A stretch of 64,000 bases of DNA from Nymphaea colorata. Lineage: Eukaryota; Streptophyta; Magnoliopsida; Nymphaeales; Nymphaeaceae. The first letter of the stretch is position 1; the number at the start of each line of letters is the position of its first letter. The DNA lies in the NCBI RefSeq assembly GCF_008831285.2, contig NC_045146.1, forward strand, positions 11,857,289 to 11,921,288, in the 5' to 3' direction. The translations under genes were made by a program, and so were the position numbers. The notes below the pieces were generated by a model that ran no database searches, had not been told where the DNA came from, and worked only from the letters and a program-made list of their open reading frames with translations. Positions 1 to 11,063 of this stretch are shown one piece after another.

Positions 1-330
1 CCTGAAGGCTCTTCCATCCATCTAAACAGAGTGTTAAGTATGTAGCTGCTATCTCGGTTGGCGTCACAGGCGATGTTTGTTGTACTGTATGTAGTCGATA
101 TTATGTTCTTGTGTATCCTTGTTCACGTCCTTGGCGTTATCCCATTGGACTGAATTTCCGCGCTCATCTCGTCTCCCTTGCAGATGCACCTGATCATAAG
201 AAAGTCACAAACACATCAACTCTAAACCCTTTCCTTTCTATGTATGTCCATCTGCTCTTCCTCCACCCTCCTCTCTATCTGTCTCCCCTCTTCTCCTTTT
301 TCTCCCCATCTTTTCCTCAACATGGTCCGG
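1..330. repeat. Flank module A1
   Basis: A segment of about 330 bases recurs five times in the amylase region. Near-exact or diverged copies lie at 10211-10541, 7905-8130, 18122-18345 and 19095-19450. Shared landmarks are a 'ctcggttggc' block, 'cccattgg', and an exon-like ATG stretch near 183-204 preceded by a pyrimidine-rich tract ending in CAG. The copies at 19095 and here also share the pyrimidine-rich tail (about 208-316). It looks like old 5' flank of an amylase unit. Confidence 0.7.
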
Positions 331-806
331 CAATGAACCGGTCTGGTAGTCACCGCTTTCTCTGTCTTCCAATGGCATAGAGACCGAAGGATCATTCACG
401 TGCCGAGTTTCTTTGCCAGGTGCCAAATGATTTTAACGAAATGAGAAAATGAACGATGTTGATGTCATTCAAGGGCACAGCTTATGGTGCTTCTTTCTTC
501 ACCTTGACAAGTCAGGAATTAAAGAGAAACAACTTACAAACGAACTAAACTCCAAGGAGAGTTTGATCGAACGAGCCAATTTCGCCAACTGTATCAAGTT
601 TATCGCCATCTCTTGTTTGATTCCCTGGCTTTATAAGTTATTTTTTGAAGTCGCATAGCTGGACATAAAACTAAATTTTATGCGTAGATTGTTTTTTAGT
701 TGTTCAAGCGGTCAACTTAATTATTAATATTTCACAACTTGCTACATATATATTTATCAGAAAGGCTAATCAATTATTTGACATAAACTTCATATTTACC
801 TAGTTT

Positions 807-852
<46 letters not shown>

Positions 853-886
853 ATAGGGGGAAAGAGAGAGAGAGAGAGAGAGAGAA
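807..886. repeat. Compound microsatellite (GT)n(TA)n(GA)n
   Basis: Consecutive GT, TA and GA dinucleotide runs. The same compound run is present at about 11018-11097 in copy 2. Confidence 0.9.
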
Positions 887-1900
887 TAATTAGTTGCCAA
901 ATTGAATGACCGAAGCGCCACTACAAGTTTGGCACATTTGACAATAAGGTTTTGCAAATTAAAACATGAAGCAAAATTATTTGACTATGAAAAATGTTGC
1001 CATCAAGATCTTTTCGAGAGGGATTGATGAGCGTGATCTTGAATTAACATCTAAAACTTCACTTTTGTCATCTCTTTCTGTTGTCACCCATTTTCTGCAC
1101 CCAAATACTGAGCATGAAAATACGAAAATATTAGGAATAATTTAGCATTTTGACATGATCTAGGCAAAGTTAGTCCGCAACAAGGTATTTGCGAATTGAT
1201 TTGATGAAAATAGGCCCTAAAAATGGATACCCGTTTGGGTTTTATGATTATAAGAGGGGCGAGTGCGATTGATCGTGTCAAACAGAGGCGGAGAGCTTTC
1301 ACATTCTCCTATGTTAAGATTAACATATTACCTTCTCTAACTAAAATGAGATTTTAGGTCATTCAGCTACGGAAAGAAGAAATTTGAGTGGCAAAACTTG
1401 ACGAACCATCTCAAGCCAAACCCAGTCACGCATCCTTTTAATCTAAATAATACACGGTAAATGTAAGCTCTTATCTGTCACACGATGAAAGCAATTTTCA
1501 TATCAAGGGACATTTGAGGCTGGTAAATATTGAGGTTGTCATATGGACGACGATCTCTCATCTCCCTTGTTGCTCTCTGCTTGTTTCTCGTGTATCTTCA
1601 TCGACAATTACAATGTAACGTATTAGTGCCCCTCAGCCAGAAAATTACTCGGGCCCCCTTGTCCCAATAATAAATGGTGCCTGCTGGACTGCTTGCAAGT
1701 TTCAACTATGTCTATGATCGTTTCTGGCTGGTTGGCTTCTTCTCTGTCTACGTAAAGAGATTGCTCGGAAATTTTAACAACTGTTGGAAAGTCCAATCCA
1801 CAGTCTATTTGGCCAGCAAGTCTTCTATTAATGGAGTTCTGTTCCATAGCCTTCACGTGATGTCGCCGGTTGCTCGTTTTGGACCAATAATTGGCTGAAG

Positions 1901-2014
1901 CTCCGTTTTTTCCTCAAAAGAATATTTTCATAGAAAAAATTGACTCCGTTTTTTCCTCAAAAGAATATCTTCACAGAAAAAATTGGCTCCTTTTTTTCGT
2001 CAAAAGAATATCAG
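1901..2014. repeat. 43-base tandem repeat, about 2.6 units
   Basis: Units start at 1901, 1944 and 1987, giving a period of 43. Each carries a T-rich stretch, 'cctcaaaagaatat' and 'gaaaaaattg', with a few substitutions; the third unit is partial. The equivalent in copy 2 starts at about 12112. Confidence 0.85.
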
Positions 2015-2393
2015 CTGTCAAGTTTTAAATTGCTAAAAGAATCGAACATTCTAAAAGCTTTTTGTTTTCTGCCCACCTCTCTGCCTTACCCACGTAGAAC
2101 GCTCAAGGAAAACATACCAGATTTGCTGATTAATCATTAAAACTAAGGCTCTTTTGCGAGAAAGGGGATGATACCTCCTTTGGTTTAAGAAGCAAAGAGA
2201 GATGACTCGATCGGTCCCTATTTTTAAAGGTCTTCCGATACTGATCATGCATGGCACTAACTTGGATTCACTATAGATTCTCAACCAAGTCATCGTAATT
2301 ATGAGTTCACTTCCGTTACCCTCATGAAAAATAAAAAAATTACTCATATGCATGATTTTCAAGAATTGTCATTTGGCCTGCGTACAGATTTTA

Positions 2394-2399
<6 letters not shown>

Positions 2400-2434
<35 letters not shown>
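2400..2434. repeat. (TA)n microsatellite
   Basis: A run of about 35 bases of TA. In copy 2 (about 12611-12647) it is two bases longer, one of the few length differences between the copies. Confidence 0.9.
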
Positions 2435-2435
<1 letters not shown>

Positions 2436-2688
2436 CGAACAGACCCTTATATGCCAGCCCTTATATATTCATATCAAGGCTAAAAAATTAATATTGACCA
2501 TAAAAAAACAATCACTATATGGGCATTAATTAATGATTGTTTATCAAAATTTGTTTCCTAGAAGTAAACAACATATAATATTTTTTCAGCAGAGAGAGAA
2601 TTAGTAGAACCACATATAGATGTTTCTAGGTAACATGTAAGCTCTTGCTGCTAAGTGCACATGTAAGTTCATTTTTCCTTTCTGCCAG

Positions 2689-3030
2689 GTCTATCGACCT
2701 TATAATAGTGGTGGTGGTACCGCATGCGCCTCGACTTCCTCATCCGATCGCTGGGTATGCATGCTTCAATGTTGCATTTCTTTTCTACTCTCTCGCTCTG
2801 TTATGGTCGAATTTAGATTACAACAAAGGGAATTACATGAACCTTTTAGCTTCTGAATTGCATCTATGTGTAATGCTGACCGATCGATTTAACGTGCCTT
2901 GCAGAAAAAGATCGGGAAGTGTATGTGGGCTGCCTTGCGTTTGTCTGATTTAGCCTTTGGTACTGGTGGTTTCATCGACCTTGGTTCCTCCCTCTTTGAT
3001 ACCCTCGATCTTCTGTTGGGAGACTCTTGA
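2689..3030 (+). other. Exon-like pair, unrecognised small gene or gene remnant
   Basis: Two segments behave like exons. Positions 2689-2754 follow a pyrimidine tract ending CCAG and end at GTATGC; they encode 22 residues starting VYRPYNSGGG. Positions 2905-3030 follow TTGCAG and encode 41 residues from KKIGKCMWAALR to a TGA, ending LDLLLGDS. The frame is phase 0 across the intron. A seven-codon exon-like start at about 184-204 is also phase 0, but its donor is non-consensus. I do not recognise the product. The same pair occurs at about 12902-13243. Low certainty. Confidence 0.3.
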
Positions 3031-3129
3031 ATTTCGGAACAGCACCACGTAGACTAAGTTCTACAGCTTCATTCGAGTCTCCAGGGAATTCTCTTTGTTG
3101 GAGTCTGTGTCTCGTCTTGTGTAAGGAAA

Positions 3130-3325
3130 TGTATATATTTTGTCATTTGGCTACGACATCGTCCTTCGTCTACGGTTAGGTGATTATGCCGCTCCGTCTT
3201 CCCATTCCCTTTCCACCCTTTTTATTTTGTTTTACAATACATTGTATTGTATATTTCGTCTTTATGGACTTTTTGTCCTCAAATTTTTGTATTGATTCCC
3301 ATTTTATCGGCTAAATCAACTATAA
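3130..3325. repeat. Diverged 3' flank module, four copies
   Basis: This AT-rich stretch, with landmarks 'ttcgtcta', 'gtatatttcgtctt' and 'ttttatcggct', is recognisably related to 8570-8770, 18778-19000 and the exact counterpart at about 13343-13538. Together with the A-type module it suggests one ancestral flank unit that was shortened in the copy near 8000-8800. Confidence 0.5.
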
Positions 3326-5563
3326 GAAGTTTTCTTGGTTTGGTTTACTTGGCTGTGTACGTGTTGAATTTTATTTGAACTTCAATGTTGGTTGGGATTC
3401 TTGCTTCTAAAAAAATCCTATTGAAATTCTCCCAATAAAACAACTCACTGGCCATTCAAATTTGGAATTTCTAAATTATAAATATCAAAATTGTTATGCA
3501 ATTAAGTGTACATATGTTTCAAGCACCATATGGTAACTGGTCAAGTTAGCGGCATGTAGGAACGCAGGTCTCTAGTTAAATTCTGATAGGTGCTATGCCA
3601 TTGATGCAACTTATGACCCTATGACCCTAAAGCCCTCAATTTCAACGAGGCCCTAACTCATTCTAAAACATGATCATCTCTTTCACATGGAGGGAGGATA
3701 ATGGAAGCAATTTTTACATCTCTCATGTCTATCTTATACTGATGCCTGCCATGCCAAGTATGTTTTCTAAGCAACTGCTACGCAAACCAGAACCGCCGTC
3801 TAGTGTTTGATTACATGTCTGGTTTGTCGACCAACTGTTCATAATTGATGCAATTAAGTTTGGCAATCTGGACGTAATGCGTTTTAGCTAATGCTGGAAT
3901 GTGAGAGTCGACCATATTCTTCTTATAGATAAAAGCTTGCGCCTCCCCTTTTGATGAGGTGATTAAGTGGTAGCAGACAAGCCTATGGGTCCTCATGCAC
4001 ACTGGATATGGCTCTCATCCTACATTTCTTTCCCCCTCTCATTGTCTCCATCTCTCTCTTACACTCAAATAATAGTGACAAATATATAAAAGTAATTGCC
4101 TACACGTTAATATATAGCTTCGAAAATTTTATCTACGATATCAAACTTCAGAAGTTCTTTTTTTTTTCACCTTCAATCTACATATGGCTGGACACCTGGC
4201 CGAAGTGGCCGTAAAATGTGGCATAGGTTTTTTCCAGCCACTAGGAACAAAGTCAAAGTATGGATGTCAAGTTAGCTCAGATATTTAATCCGACTCTTTT
4301 AGAAAAATATGATACGAAAAAAAATTAGTATCCAATTAAGAAATTAGAACGGATTCAGATTTCTTCAGATTAGGATTTAGATATGATTTTTTTTTCATTT
4401 ATATTCAAATCCAAGATTGGGATTTAGATATGATTTTTTTTTCATTTATATTCAAATCCAAGTTTGAATCTCTGAGTATATGGATATATGAAAACACAGA
4501 TATTTTTAAGAATATATTTAATTTGAATTCAATCCATTCACATATATAGGAGCCAGGGCCCTGCTTCATATTGGACTAGGAATAAAAAATTTTACTTGAA
4601 ATATTTTGGCAAAAAATAATAATAATAAGAACAATAAAAGAACAATGGGCGGGCCTTGTGGCATGTATAATTATAAACATGAGGTTTGAACTCATGTTGC
4701 GACCCCATAGATTTATAATTGATTTTGTAGGTTGGAAAAAAGGGGATAACGATCGATTGAAGAACTTGCATTGCAGAAAAATGTGAGGAGGTGTATATGG
4801 GAATTTCGCCAGTGCTGTTGATCCTGTAGTTGACATTGGTGTTGTTGATCATTTGAATTTGCAGCAATATGGACGTGACCTTTTTATATGAAATGTGCAT
4901 TGCATTTCTTGAAATCAATACCAACTTTTGGAAAGTCTGAATTCCTCATTGTGAAAAATCGTATTACATATCCAAATATACCAGCAGGTTACCAAGTTTT
5001 TTATCATGACAATCGCAACCGTAAAATTTTTAGATTAATTTCTAAATAAAGATCGAAAGCTGGCTTTTAAGCAATTACATTTTGGCCTGGTCGTCCAATT
5101 ACAGATCTCTATCTTGAATACCAAGGATGAATTTTCTGAAATAAATTCTTTGTTTCGTGATCTGTACAGTAGGACTCCATTCCCTGATTTAGGGTTGCTT
5201 GTTCCTGTCAATATTACTGGAAATTAACAGGCAATTTTGTTTTAATTGCCAACCGTAATGCCCTCATTTTATATATATATATATATACTCGGATTCTTTT
5301 ACCAGGTGGGTGCCACCCCTTTTAAAGTTAGATTGCAATGTCTCTAAAGGCTTCAATCAAAGCAGAGTGGCGGAGACTAATTAAAAATGCAATCTGTAAT
5401 TTAGTATCATAAATGACTAGAAAACAAGAACAATAACGAATGAAGCCTTCAATTGGCTTTCAGAGAAAGAAAGAAAGACAAGATAACAGCTAGGAAGAAA
5501 AGAAAGAAGGCGGAGGAAGCAGGAATGAGCTGAGCCTTCTAATTGATTTGTCACGCCTACTCA
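3326..5563. other. Amylase copy 1 3' flank, no gene seen
   Basis: AT-rich sequence without a supported gene. It contains two 47-base direct repeats (units at 4373 and 4420, each with a T8 tract), a TA run at 5269-5286, and short ORFs that do not look coding. Copy 2 carries the same sequence at about 13539-15778. Confidence 0.6.
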
Positions 5564-7279
5564 TTAAATCTTCTCCCAGACCGCGTAATCCTTCCCAGCA
5601 GCAACCATACGGAACCCTGGAGGAATGAGACCGCCGGCGTCATACCTGGACCCGATCTTCGTAATCACCTTTCCATCAATCTTAGCCACATACAGATCCT
5701 TCTCTGCACCCAATATTTCGACGGTGCTTCCCGCCTTGATCCCATTCTTTTCCCTTATCCCCGCAAGCAACTTAATCTCTTTCCCCAGTCCCCAATCAAA
5801 GTAGTGATCATAGAACTGCAAAAACCAAAAGAAAGAATACACAAATAGATGTAAGAATGCATAATTAAGACGATTCTTTACCTTTCCGGTGAACCGCTGC
5901 CCGGAAAAAGAGTTTCCAGCCTGAGCGGAGAAGTGCTAGACAGAGGAAGTAAGGCTACTTACGATTGAAGGTATGCCAGGATGCGTGAGGATGTACGCGT
6001 ATCCCTGCATGACTTTGTCCCCTGGGAACGGCCAGTAGTTCTGGGTCGACCCCGTGTCATGGTTGTCTATGAATGTCACCGCCTTCTCCGGCGAGATCCC
6101 AATCAGTCCCGACGGCCTCCCCTGTGAATCCTTCAACCGCCACAGCTCGTCTTTGACGGCAGATTGCAGCACTCCCTTGGTGGTGAAGTCGAACGCCGTT
6201 GCGACTCCACCCGCACCCCGCACCCAATTGTCCAGCTCCCTTCGGTGTGCTTCCGGGCCTTGAACTGGATCCGAGCCCAGGGAGCTCCAAACCTCGCCCA
6301 CCACGAACTCCGGACGGGCTCGCTGGATGTAGCCTCTCGTCACATCCGTGGAGTATCCCTTGGCGAAGTCGAGGCGCCACCCGTCAAAGCCGACGTCGGT
6401 CTTGAGCCAGGTGAGCCAGTCGGTCAGCTCCTTCTGCACCCTCTGGTTCAGGTGGTCGATGTCTGGGGCGGGGCCGTAGCTATCTCCGGTGTCGTAGTTG
6501 CCGGAACCGTCGGAGTACTGGGTGTCGTCCTTACAGATGGACCAGGCACCCCAGTCCAGGCTGCCGTCGCCCTTCCCTCCCTCGAACGCTGCCCAAATTC
6601 CTCGCCCGTCCTTCTTCGCTGCCGTCCGGTGGTTGATCACCACGTCCGCTAGGCACTTTATGTTTGATGCATGGAAAGCCTTTATCAGGTCCCTCAGGTC
6701 CGCCTCGCTCCCATACTTTGATGAATCGAGGTCGTAATATCTCCCCGGCAAGTAACCTGCTTGACCCCAAAGCGAAACAGAGACGAGTTTTCGTGTTAAA
6801 TGTCTTCATGATCTCAAACACAACGTTTGGTAAATGATATCCCGATGAAACTAATGAGGCCATGGAGGAATATATGTTTGGCTCACCTTCAGGAGAAGCC
6901 GACTGCGAAGGAGGAGGAAGCCAAACATGGGTGACGCGTGCTTCTGCTATCTGAGGCACCAAATTCTTGAGAACACGATACCATCCTTGGGTGTTCTTGG
7001 AAGATTGCCAATTGAAGCCCTATAGAGAGGTTAAAAAGAAGGCATCGTATCAGTGCCCAAGACAATGTAGCCTAATACAGCATTAAGAAAAACCAACTAT
7101 GAAGAAGATATATATATGTATGTATATATATAAGCTTTATTGCTTATTAAGCTCAACCTCTGGCATTGTTCCTACCTGAAAGAGAAGCTGGGCATGAGAA
7201 AGCTGGGAGAAGGAAGCAAGAAAAGAAAGAGAACGGGCAAGATGAAAGCGAGCAAGTGTGCCACGCTATGGGAAGCCAT
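5564..7279 (-). CDS. AMY: Alpha-amylase (GH13), copy 1, with exon-1 frameshift
   Basis: A secreted endo-acting starch hydrolase cutting alpha-1,4 glucan bonds. Exons: 7176-7279, 6887-7019, 5963-6756 and 5564-5815. Exons 2 to 4 encode the full barrel and C-terminal domain, with the GH13 acid residues in [15 protein letters not shown] and [10 protein letters not shown], ending VWEKI as in plant AMY1 proteins. Exon 1 has GG at 7212-7213 where copy 2 has GGG at 17427-17429. As written, the frame shifts inside the signal peptide and stops after about 58 codons, within exon 2. Either copy 1 is a very young null allele or one base was missed; two other G-run losses in this copy favour the second view. 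Exons 2 to 4 show no other damage. Confidence 0.9.
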
Positions 7280-7347
7280 TGAAGAGAAATAAGGGAGTAA
7301 GCTATTGAGCAGCTCTGATCTGCCCTTCCTGGCCTCCCTTCATGGGG

Positions 7348-7355
7348 TTTTTATA
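7348..7355 (-). promoter_or_regulatory. TATA box of amylase copy 1
   Basis: TATAAAAA on the minus strand, about 70 bases upstream of the amylase ATG at 7279 and followed by CCCC. The spacing fits a short 5' UTR. I could not confirm gibberellin-response or TATCCA boxes upstream. Confidence 0.65.
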
Positions 7356-7904
7356 GCAATGCAGCATTAAATGCTCTAACGATATAGAAAGCGCAGATAG
7401 AGATCATAGAGATAGGGAAAGCAGAAAAAGTAAAAATCAGAAAACAAAAAAGGCCCTTAACCAGACAAGGCAGCCCGTTACCTGCATTGAAGGTGTGGCG
7501 GGGAGAAGAACAGGGGCGAATAGGTTTGGCATGGTTTAGCTGCCATTATCGCACACAAAAAGTGGGACGTCATCCCGGGACCCAGAGGTGCTGGACTTAC
7601 GCTTAACTGCTTCGATCGAATACAACTGCGAATCGGCGTCGAAGGAAAACTGGATGAGAGAAAGTGAGATAGATGAGCCCAATCTTGCACTAAAGGCAAG
7701 AGATGAGAGAGCCTTCCTCCAAATTTACTACGCCAACGGATCTTTACGCCATCGCCGGAAACTTATCTGTGGATCATCTGATCACTGCTCTTGCTTTTAC
7801 ACGTACTTTTGGGAATCGACGCTTTTGAAGCTTATCTTGTTTGCCATTAATGCTAAGAGGGCATCGTTACTTGTATAAAGATAAGGTCGATATATAGGTA
7901 GATG
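7356..7904. other. Amylase copy 1 upstream region
   Basis: Promoter and distal 5' flank of the minus-strand amylase. No other gene is seen. The stretch 7670-7900 is homologous at lower identity to 9967-10200, where no amylase gene follows. Confidence 0.5.
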
Positions 7905-8830
7905 GTCAAGGCTCTTCCTGTTGTTCATCAACTTTAGTATGCGGCGGCGGCTATCTCGGTTGGCCTAATAGGCGATGTTTGTTGTGATATGTACGTCAGC
8001 CGGTCAGGATTCTGTTCTTTTGTCTTGTCGGTCACGTTCATGCCGTCAGCCCATTGGTCTGAATTTCCATGTTCATCTCATCCCCCTCGCAGATGCACCT
8101 GATCATGAGAAAGGTCGACAAAATTAGTTTATTATCCTTTTCTCTTTTCAAATGCAAACTCTACGTAGGACTTGAAGCCAAGATGTTGCAACTGAAACCG
8201 AAGATTACTGCACCAAAATTTAGTGACATGAAGTCAAGTTCTTGGATGAGATTATTAAACAAAACGGCTTCTTCATAGCAAATGAAATCAAAATATCACC
8301 AAGTCAAGTTAAACGGCTTTGTTGAAATTGTATTGCACCCAATATGCATCTGGTTCTGATGAACTCATACACAGAAGAACCTCCTATCCTTGATGTGGTC
8401 GAAAAAAGGGCCACCGAAACAAACCAAAAAAGGGCCACCGAAACAAACCAATAGACAAGGAAAACTTCGTGCAAAATTACATTTTATAGTCTCCCCTTCT
8501 TTAAGAGAAACCATGGAGCTTGTTCACGATCATTTATAAGTTTTTAACCATGACTAATTAAATGATGGGGATGTTCATTTTCCTATTCGGCTACGGTGTC
8601 TTCTTCCGTCCTGGGCAATTGTGTTGCTTCATCTATCTATTCTCTCCCCACCTATCTTATTTCATTTTACGTGCAATTGTCTTGTATATTTTGTCTTTTA
8701 TTTTTATTTTTGTGGTTTGATCTTGTATTTAGGGAACATCTAATTTTCATTTTATGGGCTTTTCTCTCTCTCTCTCTCGCTATATATATATATATATATA
8801 TATATATGCATCTATTGCCCCACTCATAAT
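7905..8830. repeat. Flank module B1 and diverged tail
   Basis: 7905-8130 is a diverged copy of the module at 1-204. 8402-8425 and 8426-8449 are a perfect 24-base tandem duplication, present once in copy 2. 8570-8770 is related to 3130-3325. The tail carries CT and TA microsatellites at about 8762-8807. Identity with copy 2 drops sharply after 8269. Confidence 0.6.
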
Positions 8831-9966
8831 ACCCTCTCATCATCCCACCAACAGACAAAGGCCTTAAATTCACATATTGAAATGATGGCAAGCCCGAGAA
8901 CAAATGGAAATCTGTAAATGTGCAATAATATGTACGTCGTCAGGATTTAACAATACATCCACCGATGGTGGCATGCATTTTCCGACTCACAAAAGCAATT
9001 GGGTACATACATGTACATGATGCAGAAAACTAACATGGCTTCCAGGTCCCGATCAAACTGGGAGGAAACATTGCCTCGATCAAGGACGGATCCAGGATTT
9101 TTTTTTATGGGCGGGCCAACAATCCAACCTCTGGATCTGAGTAGGGCTAAATTGAATTTTAATCCAAAAAGTACATGGCGCAATTAAAACATTATATTTT
9201 TTTCAATGTAATTTTTTTTTTCATTGGTCAGGGTGAAGCATGGCCTAGGCGCCCCCCTCCCTCCCTCCGCCCCCTGGCCTCCATGAAGGCATGCAAACTA
9301 TTTTTGAAGCAGTGGTGTGCTCAGAAGGGATGGTCGACGTTTTTACCCTTTGCGCTAAGGGCTTAATATCGAATTGCTCATTACGGCACTCAATTCAATC
9401 CAGAATGATGGGTTCCATCCCCTGAGCAGAAGTGTATTGTGCCGGCAAACAATAACTGGATATGAAACATCTATCTTGGAACTGCTTAATTATGGGTCAA
9501 CTATTCGCATTAACATGAAAGATTCCTACAGTTGAGATCAGACCAGTGCCATAGAAAATGACTTTTGTTAGAAAAGAACGCAAAAAAAAAATGGTAAAAT
9601 ACAAGTTAGCGGAAAAAAAGGGAAAAAAGGAAGACATTTTTTTTTAACTCCAAAACCAAAAAAAAAAAAAAAAAACAGAAGAGAAAGAACACGACTTTAC
9701 TGGTATTATACCGGAAGACTTGATTACGATGGCGATGATGTTGTGTGGTTCCAAGGAAACTATGCTGTTTGGTCATCTTCGTGCTTCAGTACATCATCGC
9801 CCTCACCACTCATCAGTACTTTCCTTTTGTATATATATATATATATATATATAATTTTAAGGGAATTCTTTTTATGTACTATTCATTACTTTTCTGGCGA
9901 ACCGCTGCTCGAAGGCATGATGTGCCCTAATAAGGCATTCATCGAATGGGGTCATTCAGAAAACTA
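8831..9966. other. Copy 1-specific spacer
   Basis: There is no counterpart in copy 2 and no supported gene. It contains a segment at about 9080-9290 with 'ggacggatccagga' near one end and a G/C-rich inverted-looking block near 9255-9285, reminiscent of small plant repeats. It also has A-rich runs near 9585-9675 and a TA run at 9831-9852. Confidence 0.45.
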
Positions 9967-10210
9967 AGAGATGAGAGAGCGGAGATGAGCCCAATCTCGC
10001 ACTGATGGCAAGAGATGGGAGAGATTTCCTCCAACCGGTCGTTACAACATCGCTGACAACTTTTAATCTGCGGATGATCTTATAATTCTGATCACTGCTC
10101 TTGTTCAAACACCTGCTTTTGAGAATCAAGGTTTTTGAATCTTATCTTGTTTGCCATTAACGCTGAGAGAGCATGGATCGGTTGCTTACACATAGCTATT
10201 GTAGATGAAG
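9967..10210. repeat. Relic of an amylase 5' flank
   Basis: This stretch aligns with 7670-7905, the upstream region of amylase copy 1. Shared landmarks are 'gatgagcccaatct', 'ggcaagagatg', 'gatcactgctcttg' and 'cttatcttgtttgccatta', with many substitutions between. No amylase exon lies where one would be expected to its left, so this looks like the remains of an older amylase unit. Confidence 0.55.
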
Positions 10211-10540
10211 CCTGAAGGCTCTTCCATCCATCTAAACAGAGTGTTAAGTATGTAGCTGCTATCTCGGTTGGCGTCACAGGCGATGTTTGTTGTACTGTAT
10301 GTAGTCGATATTATGTTCTTGTGTATCCTTGTTCACGTCCTTGGCGTTATCCCATTGGACTGAATTTCCGCGCTCATCTCGTCTCCCTTGCAGATGCACC
10401 TGATCATAAGAAAGGTCACAAACACATCAACTCTAAACCCTTTCCTTTCTATGTATGTCCATCTGCTCTTCCTCCACCCTCCTCTCTATCTGTCTCCCCT
10501 CTTCTCCTTTTTCTCCCCATCTTTTCCTCAACATGGTCCG

Positions 10541-11017
10541 GCAATGAACCGGTCTGGTAGTCACCGCTTTCTCTGTCTTCCAATGGCATAGAGACCGAAG
10601 GATCATTCACGTGCCGAGTTTCTTTGCCAGGTGCCAAATGATTTTAACGAAATGAGAAAATGAACGATGTTGATGTCATTCAAGGGCACAGCTTATGGTG
10701 CTTCTTTCTTCACCTTGACAAGTCAGGAATTAAAGAGAAACAACTTACAAACGAACTAAACTCCAAGGAGAGTTTGATCGAACGAGCCAATTTCGCCAAC
10801 TGTATCAAGTTTATCGCCATCTCTTGTTTGATTCCCTGGCTTTATAAGTTATTTTTTGAAGTCGCATAGCTGGACATAAAACTAAATTTTATGCGTAGAT
10901 TGTTTTTTAGTTGTTCAAGCGGTCAACTTAATTATTAATATTTCACAACTTGCTACATATATATTTATCAGAAAGGCTAATCAATTATTTGACATAAACT
11001 TCATATTTACCTAGTTT

Positions 11018-11063
<46 letters not shown>

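Larger units (their letters stand above)
1..10210. repeat. Tandem segmental duplication, copy 1 (about 10.2 kb period)
   Basis: Positions 1 to about 8269 match 10211 to about 18486 almost base for base. The offset grows only from 10210 to 10217, through small indels: single-G differences near 204, 7213 and 7866, and two-base TA changes near 2430 and 5285. I also saw a substitution at 8072. The match begins at the first base of the window, so the left edge of copy 1 is outside it. Beyond 8269 homology continues to about 8830 but is clearly weaker, and 8830-9960 has no visible partner in copy 2. This is a very young duplication, or an assembly artefact such as an unmerged haplotype. Confidence 0.9.

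Noticed and set aside
6164-6652. 162-codon plus-strand ORF (and its twin at 16379-16867)
   Set aside because: Antisense shadow of amylase exon 3, whose GC-rich codons leave the opposite strand open.
8596-8903. ORFs with Tyr-Ile repeats (also 9743-9967 and 18773-19099)
   Set aside because: Translation of TA microsatellites, not protein.
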